Of a stretch of DNA of 64,000 bases, positions 11,901-23,900 are shown in pieces. The stretch lies in the NCBI RefSeq assembly GCF_932276165.1, contig NC_064007.1, forward strand, positions 5,838,001-5,902,000, read 5' to 3'. Every line of letters begins with the position of its first letter. Within the stretch, counting starts at the first letter, position 1. Source of the DNA: Plutella xylostella. Its lineage: Eukaryota > Arthropoda > Insecta > Lepidoptera > Plutellidae. Below the pieces are notes generated by a model, which was not told the DNA's origin, made no database searches, and saw only the letters and a program-made list of their open reading frames with translations. The position numbers were made by a program, and so were the translations under genes.

Positions 11901-14900
11901 AAACACAGCTGATTGTGATAATTATCATTATACTTTTGAGGAAACCTACGTATCTTAGTGGGCACTAGGTCTCATGACTATATCTAGGCAATGCCCTACG
12001 GCCTTACCTAATAAGGTTATGATAGGCTATAATCTAGCTTTAAATAGACTTTGTAGAACCCTAGCTGTCTGCAGTAACTGTATATACATAGAGTTAGTGT
12101 ATGTAAAGCCACAAAACATAGCAATCGGAGATAGTTTCGCTGGGGAAGCCACATAATCAGTAATCAAACCACATAGTAAATTTATTTTCTGAAGTGCGTT
12201 GTTGGAACATGAAAAGAAAGGTGGCTAGTTTTCAATAGACCCTGCTTAAAAGTGTTATATAGGAAATATATGAAATCCAAGAAACGTATAAGTACAATGA
12301 TGAATAAGCTCCAAATCTACTTATATAGTTATAAAGTTTCATAAAATAAAAAAATATCTTTCCAACTCTACCATTCTTGATAGAATCCTAACATACATGA
12401 TACAACTAGGTTTTTTTCTGGGTAAGTGCCACCTAGTGTGTACTTATAATTACAAAGTAAACTTAAAGTCTACTCACAGAAAGACTAGAGCTGCCTGGCG
12501 TGGTCCCGTAGCCCGACGACGGTAGCGACGCCACCGACCACCGCCGCCCGTCTCTGGAAATAATTATAATAAAACATTATTATCACATAAAATAGAAAAA
12601 CAATGTCACTTAAAGAACTACAAAATAATATTAATTAACAAATAAACATGCAAATTACAAACTAATTAACCTAATCAAAAGACCTCCTCTTATCGTAGAT
12701 AGATAGATAGATAGATAATTCTTTATTGCACACACAAACATAAATTACACAAGTAAATGTACAATTAGACGGTACAAATGGCGGCCTTATTACTAAGAGT
12801 AATTTCTTCCAGACTACCTCGGAGGAGAGAAAGTATACAAGAAAAGGGGAAAGTGCTAAAAATTACAAACAGAACATATAACAAGGAGAAAATTACAAAT
12901 GTATATACCTAATCTATACCTAGTAATAGGTAATATAAATAAACTACATACATCATACTTATATACTTAAATAAATACATACTATTATTACCTGGCTCAA
13001 AGGTTCCCATAATGCTGGCTGCATTGCCTCGCTGTAAAGCCAGAGAGATTCTTTGAGCCAGATACGATCCCGAGCGTCGGTCTTGGCCTCGCTCTATCTA
13101 TTATCAGATTTCAAAAAAGATAATATTTTTTTTATAACCCTTTGAGTGTCAATGGTAGTAGGAAATATCATGTTGTCGGCATTCAATGTGTTAAGATAGA
13201 AACGTGAGATGGTTTCATTAATAAATGAATTGGGCATTATTAACATTCAGTAAGAGAAAGGGAAGTCGTGGCCGGAGCTCAACTTGCTGGCACACGACAG
13301 AGAAGCATGGAAGCGCCTGGTGTCAGCCCCAGACTCCTCGGAGGAGTAACGGGATTAAAGAAGAAAGAAGAAGAACATTCAGTAGTGTTAAGAATCTTTA
13401 TAATTAACGAAAATATCGAACGAAAATATGTACATCTGTACGTAACAAATCTGAATCTAACTGCTCGCACAAGAACCATTTTCATAAGTGCATTTCATGT
13501 ATATTATAATATAAGTCATCGTTGAATATGTACATAAAATCTGCCACTTCAATTTACAAGTTTAAGTATATAGGTATTATTATTCATTAAATATATAATT
13601 TTTATCTAACAGGTGTTATGTTATGCATCATGGATAAATTACTTGTTGAGGTAATATTGAAATCAGAAATGACTAAACTACACATGAAGTAGATAAGTGC
13701 AAGAGAACAAACATAACAGGATATACACACACGAGCAATGAAAAAGTTTCAGTGACAATAGCACCAAAATACTCCTAAACGGAAAATACTAGCTTTATGA
13801 CGCCGTCCGCAATATTGAAGTCCATTTAACAACACACACAAAAAAAAAAACACGCACTCACGCCTTGTACTAATGTACTCCCTTGCGGGGTAGGCAGAGG
13901 TGCATTGCTGCACGCCACTTTTCGCCAGAGTGTTATGTTAGTCCCAATGTAATAGGGGGCGGGCCTATTGCCATTTTACGGGCACATCCAAGACCCGAGA
14001 ACAAATATCTGTGTTTAAACAAATATCTGCCCCAGCCGGGAATCGAACCCGGGACCATCGGCTCAGTAGTCAGGGTCACTAACCACTACGCCATTCGGCC
14101 GTCTCCATTTAACAGCGCATCGGTAATCAAATTCTAAATGTAATGTAAAAAAAATTGGGATCATTTCATGTCAGCATTTTATGGGTGAAACTTTATCATT
14201 GCTCGTGAGTGTATGTATATCTAGCGTCTAAACTTACATGTCTTTTGTTCTGTGGTTAGCGTGAAATAAACACATACATTTAATTCATACGGTAGACACT
14301 CACAGTAATAGCAACTTCTATTGACATGGACATAAATATTAACTAAAAGGTTCCACTAAGGTTACAATGAAATGCCACGAACACGCCGCAACAGCGGTTC
14401 ATAGTGGTAAACATAAACCAGCACATACTGTAACTACCTATTTGAATTTAGTACGGGAGGGGAGTTGAAAAAAAAGTATATTTCGAACGATACAAATGGA
14501 AAACATTGGAGAGAAACTAAATTGATCCAGCGTCGTCTTGCGCCTGTGGTGTCACAGGCGCAAGACGACGAAAAGACATAGCAAAAGTTTTCAAGTCACA
14601 TCAGGCAGCCTGGAGAGGAAGCAAGAGTGCCGATAACTTTTGCCATGTCTTACCGTGCCATTCTTGCGCCCCGTGTTAGGTATGCTACATACCGTATGCA
14701 TATCCTAACCGTCGCTGTCTGCCCGCTTGTCGCCCCGCTAAACGCTCAAGCCCGTGACCTCCCATACCATGACAAAGTGAACCTAATCAATTTGACTGAC
14801 ATTGCAAAAACACTTTTATTATTTAACTTGGACTGTTCAGTTTACACCCACACACGCTTTCACTTTAATTTGATGAGTGGTTTCTGTTGGCCGCGCCAAA

Positions 14901-17900
14901 TTATTGGCAGACATGACACCATAAAGGTGCAAACAGACGGCTGACAATATGAGGTTGCAGCAGAAGACCTGTCGCGACGTCACTAGTGCTTGGTATTTCT
15001 ATAGGATTAATTTTGCAGCCAGAGATGATGATGAATCTTGATATTTCCCATGGGAATTCAGACATTAAAGTAACAAAGGCTTGTACATTTCTTTCTCATA
15101 AACATCCAAAATATAGAGGTTCTAAATAAGAACTAAAATTTAGTTCCGTTCAAGTATGTAAACCTTCACAGTTTATGTAAAACACAACTGAAGAGGTAAC
15201 GCATTTGTAAAGATTCCTTTACGCAGTTAATATGCATATGATTATGTAACGTTACGGAGAACGTACAGAGGACAAAACATTTCAATATAACTCTAGAAAT
15301 CATAATACTTTTTTTGGTCAATTATGATCCTTTATTATCCAATATTAAACTACCAGGATCACAGAAAAACCAAAGAGATCTACCAACTCACAGTTCCTTC
15401 TCTCTCTTCACGCTGGAGGACAGCAGCGCATGATGCAGGGGGCTAACATGATCAGCGTAAACCATAGAACGGTACTACCATGCTATACCTATCTAGCATA
15501 ACAACGTAGTACCGTTCAAATCAAACTACCAGGAGCACAGACACTGCAAAAAGGTATACTCACAGTTCCTTCCCCCGCTTCACACCGGACGACAGCAACG
15601 CATGACCAGCGGCAGCGTAAACCATAGCATAGATAGGCATAGCATCATAGTACTGTTTAAATCAAACTACCAGGAGCGCAGACACTCCAAAGAGATCTTC
15701 AAACTCACAGTTCCTTTCCCCGCTTCACACTGGACGACAACAGGGCATGGTGGAGCGGGTGGGCATGATGAGCGTGCGGCCATCGGGGTCCGTCCGCTGG
15801 CGACAGTGGCCCAGTGCCGGGGGAGCTGCAGCGACCGCCGCCCACCTGGTATAGAGAGACGTGGTTTATCTGGTGTTGGAGCGAGAGGGGAATAGCTGGG
15901 GGATTGCACATAGAGAGCCGTTGCAGATAGAGAGAGCTGGATTAGCTGGTGTTGGAGCGAGAGGGGAATAGCTGGGTGATGGCATTTAGAGAGTCGTTGC
16001 TGATTTTCTTCTGACATTGAGACAGAGAGATGAGTTAACTGGTGTTGGAGCGGAATAGCCGGGTGATTGCATATAGAGAGTCGTTGCTGATTTGCTTCTG
16101 ATGCTGAGACGGAGAGAGGTGGGTTAGCTGGTGTTGGGGCGAGAGGGGAACAGTAGGGAGATAGGTAGGTTTGGTTGGTTCATGACACTTAAGCCAGAGG
16201 GAGTTGGTTAGCTGCTATTGGAGTGAGAGGGAAATTGTTAAGTGCGATATAGGAAGGTATTCTTCTTTATCGGGGACCAACAGAGTTGTCAGTTTGTTGC
16301 CGGTGGTGTAAGGATTAGCCAATCAGATGTGATCGCGAAGTCAACACATTTACGAAGTAATGTAGTAAGTAGTGTCGAATTCAATGTGAATTTGAAAATC
16401 GTTGTCAAAACAAGTTCGCGATAGCGATAGAAGGAGCCTGGTGATACGTCACTCCAAGAGGCTCCTTTCCGGAAAGCAGGGAGGTATGAGGGAACTGGTT
16501 CGGTCACACACTGAGTAAGGAAAGAGTTAGTTGGATCCAGAAGACTTTTTATATAGGTTGTTGTTGAGGATGAGGATAGTATGATATCTAATATCTAACT
16601 TCCTGCATCTTCCCCGGTATCTATATCCGGTCGACAAAATCATAATCATAATATTTGATATAAAAAAACTGCAATCTAAACACCGATAATCTCAAATTAG
16701 ATAAATTATCTAAATTCTTTAAAGTATTTGGAATAAAACTATAAAAGACAATAGTATAGTATTAAACGGCAATTAATCCTGTGACCGATAGTCCAATCTA
16801 ATCAAAACCGATGACTGAATAGGCCAACCTTTGTTTGGAGACTAATCATGGAATTGATTTCGCGGCGATTACCTCCAATAGCTCGAAATCAGCCAAGTCA
16901 CAGCCAGTCAGTTCACTAAATAGTATATTATTGTCAAGTCCTAGAGGTGACAGTGGGGGTAAAAACCCTATACAGGTTCTCCCGTATATGTATAGGAAAT
17001 CATGATATGATCATCAATAATCAATCAATCGGAACAAACAATTCGATGTTCTATGTAAAAGCAAATATATTTATTAAATATTTTTTCAGGAATTACAAAA
17101 GTTCTACAACTTAAGTTTTCAGATTGAGCCCATTCTGAGCTACCCCCTTTCCGTTTGTCCACTATTTACCGGGCACCCTGTATAAGAATACGACTAGAAA
17201 GAAGAAGAACTTACTTAATACGCCTAGGACTTGGAAGTACCTACATCAACCTGGGTATGGGATCGATCCGGTAGTAGGAAGTAAAAGATGGGCGTCTTTA
17301 GGCGTTTTTTTAGCAATTTGTTTCATTGTAAAGTATTTAATGACTTTACCGTGAAATCTCTCACGGATACTTTTTGTAAGGTTTTCAATTTGAAACTATT
17401 GATTAGAACCGCAGCTTATGTTTCCAATCAATTTTGTTGTTATTAAGTTTCAAGTTGTTCTTGGTATACGTAAAGGTTATTGTATTAATTTGGCACTTTT
17501 GTTATTCTACATAGATCTAGTAATTTTATGAGAGAAGTTTAGTTAAGTTTTGACCAGAGATATATGTATATTTTAATTGTTTTTTTTTTTTTTTTTTTTT
17601 CTAAATGAAACCTATTTACTGAAGTCGGCCATAAGGGACTTATTCAGCTTTACCCTAACTGTGGGGGAGGCGCCGATAGGCGCCTTCACCCAGATTTTTT
17701 ATTTTTATTTTTTTTTTTAATTGTTTCTTAGTATAGTAACGTTTTATATTCCCATCTAAATTAATTGTGAAGATTCTTATTCAAACAATGATTAATCGTA
17801 CCATGTATGATATCATAGCAATCATTAACATTAGTAATAGACGGCAATAGTAATTTATCATCACTCAAAGCGCGCATCGCTAAATTCGTTACGAAAAAAA

Positions 17901-20900
17901 AGTAAAATGAGTTGCCTCATTTCAAAAGCACACAGCATGGATTTCGTCATCATATACCTACCTACATATATCAAAAGACTATTATTATTCAGCCAGGCGG
18001 AATACAACCTATCTTATTATTCTAGGTGACAAACATTACGGCTATACAACACGAATCCCTTTTTTAGGGTTCCGTAGCCAAAATGGCAAAAACGGAACCC
18101 TTATAGTTTCGTCATGTCCGTCTGTCCGTCTGTCCGTCTGTCCGTCTGTCCGTCTGTCACAGCCGATTTACTCGGAAACTATAAGTACTACAGTGATGAA
18201 ATTTGATGGGAATATGTGTTGTATGAACCGCTACAAAAATATGACACTAAATAGTAAAAAAAAGAATTGGGGGTGGGGCCCCCCATACATGTAACTGAGG
18301 GATGAATTTTTTTTTTTTCGATGTACATACCCGTGTGGGGTATCAATGGAAAGGTCTTTTAAAATGATATAAAGTTTTCTAAAAAACATTTTTCTTAAAG
18401 TGAACGGTTTTTGAGATATCAGCTCTCAAAGTCGTAAAAAGTATGTCCCCCCCCCTCTATTTTTATAACTACGGGGTATAAAATTCTAAAAAAAATAGAG
18501 GTGATGCATGCTAATTAACTCTTTCAACGATTTTTGGTTTGATCAAAGTATCTCTTATAGTTTTTGAGATAGGTTGATTTAACTGTAATTTTGCTGCTAC
18601 GGAACCCTTTGTGCGCGAGCCCGACTCGCACTTGGCCGGTTTTATAATAAAAAATGTACATTGTCATCATAACTACAGGTTTTATCAGAAAAATCTGCTC
18701 CATTCAATATAGTGCAAGCGTGACACCTCACTTCTCTTCCATCTTTTCATTCCATGAAATTACTTGAATAATAACTTCAAAATCAGAGCAGTCGAGCTTG
18801 ATTTTAAATTCAAAACAGACGCAGGTTTTTTTGTGCAACTCTCCTTGAGGCAGATCTTTGACACTAGTTCGGACAATGACTCACGCGTGGTTGCTTCGGA
18901 TCTCGTTATAGCCATAATAGCAATGTGGAGACCATGCACTGCGCCTTGGCCATATATCTGCCATACCAACACTGAACCTTGATATCACAACCCATAACGT
19001 CCCTACTGCTGGGGCACGGGTCTCCTTCCAATGAAGGAAGGGTTTAGGCCTAGTCCACCACGCTGGCCCAGTGCGGGTTGGTGGACTAGTTAACGTCAGA
19101 TTTGACAAGCGAGCGAAGATGCTTATAGGTTGTTAATTTTACTGTGACATGTAACCTGTATGGCCTCATCCAACGTTTTTACAATAATTACTCTAAGAGG
19201 ACCCAAAAATAAACACATTCCGTGACAAATAAACAAAAAATAGAAATATGTAGGCCCAGCCTTTTTACATTTGATGCCCTGGGCAAGAAAAATGAGGATT
19301 TATTTATAATAGGTAGAGTTGGCACACTACGCCTCGGCTTTCCATAAGATAAAATTAACATTTTCAATTTTAAAATTATTTAATAAAGTTACAGTACCTA
19401 TAACTTTAATACGGTGACCAGTTGTAGTAAACGAACTATACGCCCACTTCTGTTTTGAGTTTTTGTTAGACTTTTTTCAGATAGAGTGAGCGACATTGGA
19501 AGGCTACTAAATAAATTGTAATCAAATCGAGCACTTGTTAGTTTTGCATTTTAACGTTTATTGGCAATTATGGAGTGAAATTCTATTGCATATTTTCTAG
19601 TGCACAATTTATTAAATACTAATTGATAAATAAGGTTTTAAAAATATGGTGTGGTTTTCGTTACGCGCGCTTTTTCTGTAACGGCAATTTTTTGGTGGGA
19701 ATCTAAACTTTATATTTTTAGGCTTATCTTTGGTTTAACCAGGGCAAAGGGTTGAAAGGCTCATGTTAGGTGTTTCAATCTTAGCCGGCTAAACTAACTC
19801 TAGGTAGTTGAAGAAAACACAGAGCAATGCATGTCACGAACCTGATCAGAACATAATAGTAGCAGAGCAATATAATAATTAAATTACAAGTTGTTGTAAG
19901 ATACAGGTACAAAATACCGCAATACAGCATCCATTAAAACATTATCTATTCGTAAATCTATGAGTAAATAAAATTAATACGTCAATGGTTTTACTTGCAG
20001 TAGGTGATTTTATTTGCTGATCAAGATCCTGCCGAACTCCTCTACAACTACAGTATAATAGAATAGAATATAATATTTTTTATTTCAGAAAACATAAGTC
20101 CATAATCGTTTTTGTACACGGTTTTCCTGATTCAATTTACATCCAGTTTGTTTGAGCCAATTTTAAAGTTATTACAGTATACTTATATAGATCTCAATTG
20201 ATAGAATTTAATTAATGAAAACGTCTTTAATACAAAGTCACTGACACGATAAAATGTAAACCAATGGCCGATAGGCAGCCATTTCAAGTTATAGGCAATA
20301 AGTTTCGATACTAAAGTAAAGTATGACTCGTGCAGCAACATAATGTTATCAATAAACTACAATGTAGTCTATAGCACTGCTCCGCTGATACCTTTAATGA
20401 TGTCTAGAGTCTAGACTAGACCACGATTGTTGCACTAGCTTCGTTGATAGTGTCAGTAAAAGTAGTATACTTAATGAAGAAGTTACTCGCTTACTTTATG
20501 CCGAATTTTCGAAAAACCTAAAGGTAAGCGTCCACCTATCGTTGAAATGAAATGAAATCGTTTATTTTTTCGAAGTAGAATATTAGAATTACTTGTCAAA
20601 AGTCATAATCTACCACCATTTCACAAAGGCCCGCGAAAGAAACTCCTCGAGCATCGTACGTATCGTATGGTACGTATCGTAACAAACGGATTATCATAAG
20701 TGTATGGAAGATGCCGGAAACTAACGACACTTTAATGTACACACAAGCATGACACTCGTAACACAATAACACGCTTAGTATTATTTACAGCGTGCGGTTA
20801 CATATTAATACATAATGCATATTACACAAATTACATAAAATGCGCATTCGATCCGCGCTCCAAGGCCAGTGTAATATAATAATAAACAATCAAGTTGATT

Positions 20901-23900
20901 GTTAAAATAAACAATCAAGTTGATTGAATCAACTATTCATTAGTTGAACAGAAAATAACCGAGTTGATTTGATTCATACTGTAAATTCATTAATCATAAT
21001 CTCTGATGGTTTTTTGACCACAGTGACCGATTCAGATATACACCTTCAAAAATTGTATACCTAAATCAGATAACAACCTGGACTACGTAGCCAATTTTTA
21101 CCAAGAAAACTACTAGGAAATCAGGTCTTCCAAGAAGCGACACCTAAAACCCACACGTTCTACAACAATACAGTCCTGCCTGGCGCTATCTGGAGCGGCC
21201 ATTGTCTGGGCCCACTCGGGTGAAAGCCGAATACCTTGTACTCGTTACACTTCATGTTATCCTGGTACTTTGGATCAGAGTGGGTAGGCTTATGGGGAAT
21301 AATCAGGGAAGCTAGGGGCACATAAAACAGACACTACTACTAAACATCACGTATCCGTGTAAAAACATTATGATTTTCATGATTTTGATCGTCAGAGAGT
21401 TTATATTCGAATTGCTGTAGTGCTGCTTACCCATAGCAGAAGCTTGACCAAAGGCAATACCTACTAGATAGCTGGTATTGGTTGGGATAGATAAGCCTAT
21501 CCTGGAGTGTTGAGTAAAAAAATAAAATAAGATATTGTGTGTGTTTAAACATTGTCAAAATATATTATATCCCTTACATTCCTATTCCCCCATCCCATGA
21601 AATAGAATCAAAATATCTTTATTAAATTTATCATCATACGCCTGCTGAGCAGCGATACGGAACTAATAAATAATAAAATAAATATGTGGGGCCATCCGAC
21701 CCCAAGCTAGGCAGAACCTGTGTTATGGGTGTCGGACAGCTGATATATCTACACAAATACATAGATATATGGAACTGTGAAATGATTCGCCATTCCGGCA
21801 CAAGATGAAACCGGAAACTCATATTTTCCTCGTAACGAGAATGGTTCTTTGTCAAGATATAAGATCAGACGGAATTCAAATAGGACCGGATGGCACAGTT
21901 GTTAGTGACACACACTGTTGTGCCAATAAGGGCCCGGGACGTCTCGGGATCGATTTCCGGTCGGGGAGGATATAAGTAGTTCATAGATAGATATTTGCGC
22001 ACAAAGGAACATATAATAATATCTTGGGCCTAAATAAAACCGGAGAAAAAGGGATTCGCCATCGCACGTCTACCCCATAAGGGAGTGTGCTTGCTTATGT
22101 TGTGGATCTATCATAAAATTATTACCAGTTTAATACTGTTTTGTTTTAATATACTCAGATTAAGTGCCTAAATTATAAATATGTATGTGAAAACTTGTTA
22201 TAATATGAGAAAACCTTCTGTTGTTCGCTTGAAATGCCATGATTGAGATAATTATAATGTAACAAGTTGCATTTTTGCTGGATGGGTTTCCAAATAAAAA
22301 TATAAAAGTAAATAACGATTAGCGAAAACTGGGGCAAGAAGTCAACCACCATATCCCGGCTTTCTAGATGCGATTACCACTTAATGGTTGAAGTACGCGC
22401 CACTCAACCGTCAAACAGATAATTGGTGCCACTAACAAAGACCTTCAAACACTGGAGAAGGTTAGTATTTAGCCTTGAAGATGTTAGTGCATAGCTTGAT
22501 GCAGTTTCTTTTAATTTTCTGTTGGCCCTTCTGCTATGTAAAGGAGATCTATTCTCTCTATTGGAGGCCCTGAACCTGTAAGTTTCTGAAGGCGTTAGAA
22601 TAATCTGTTAAGGCCTGGGTCTCCTATTTACTCCGTAGGTGACGTCCAGCGTCACGCCGTAGGCCGCGTCACGATGCTCACTATAGAAATGTACTGATGC
22701 GGTCTCCCTCACACGCCGACGTTTGGCGCGTAGACGTATTGAGCATCGTGACGCGGCCTACGGCGTGTCGCTGGACGCCACCTACGGAGTAAATAGGAGA
22801 CCCAGGCCTAATACACAAAGCAGTCGGCATTTGAAATTTTCAGGCTAGTGAAGTTGCCCTGGTCAATAAGCCTACCTAACCAAGGTTGCTTAGGCTCCAG
22901 ATATTATGTGCTATGCATTTGCTATAGTTGCGTCTGATATCCACCAATCGTATTAATTGCTGGTGCATACATATAGCACAGCACTAGTGGGAACGGATTT
23001 ATCTGTTTCACATTATCGCAGCATAGCTGCAAAGCACATCTTTGGTGGAAAGGCACCCAAATCGGGTGCGTATTGCGACGTATAAAAACGAAATGTATAA
23101 TCTCACATTAATAACGTTCACAACATATAATGAACGTTACGTATAACAACAAAATCTATATTTTCATAAGGTATAAGATTCAATTGGTATAACGTACATT
23201 TCATATAATATCAAAATAACTAACACTCACGAGGATTAATATCAATTCGTATAACATCCATTACGTATATCAATTAAAATATATACTATCATTTTGTATA
23301 AAGTTCTTCTCGTAACACATAATCTGTGTTTAATTACCCAACGCCTTCAAACCCCCTAGCACCAAAACCTAAAGATATGTGCGACGACGAGCAAAGCGAG
23401 GAGGAGCGTGTTAGGTGCACATGTTCGTCGAAACCAAAGCGGAGCGCAGCGAAGCGGAGCGGAGCGTCTCCCAACATAGCTTCAATAATAATAGCGCTGT
23501 GAAAACCCCTAGTACCAAAACCTAAAGATAGGTGCGACGACGAGCAAAGCGAGGAGGAGCGTGTTAGGTGCACATGTTCGTCGAAACCAAAGCGGAGCGT
23601 AGCGAAGCGGAGCGGAGCGTCTCCCAACATAGCTTCAATAATAATAGCGCTGTGAAAACCCCTAGTACCAAAACCTAAAGATAGGTGCGACGACGAGCAA
23701 AGCGAGGAGGAGCGTGTTAGGTGCACATGTTCGTCGAAACCAAAGCGGAGCGCAGCGAAGCGGAGCGGAGCGTCTCCCAACATAGCTTCAATAATAATAG
23801 CGCTGTGAAAACCCCTAGTACCAAAACCTAAAGATAGGTGCGACGACGAGCAAAGCGAGGAGGAGCGTGTTAGGTGCACATGTTCGTCGAAACCAAAGCG

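Noticed and set aside
14627..14944. 105-codon plus-strand frame
   Set aside because: No recognisable motif, no splice context, lies in an intron of the opposite strand; kept only as unexplained GC-balanced sequence.
15667..16017. 116-codon minus-strand frame
   Set aside because: Runs through MAST exon 4 in the wrong phase and into the adjacent tandem repeat.
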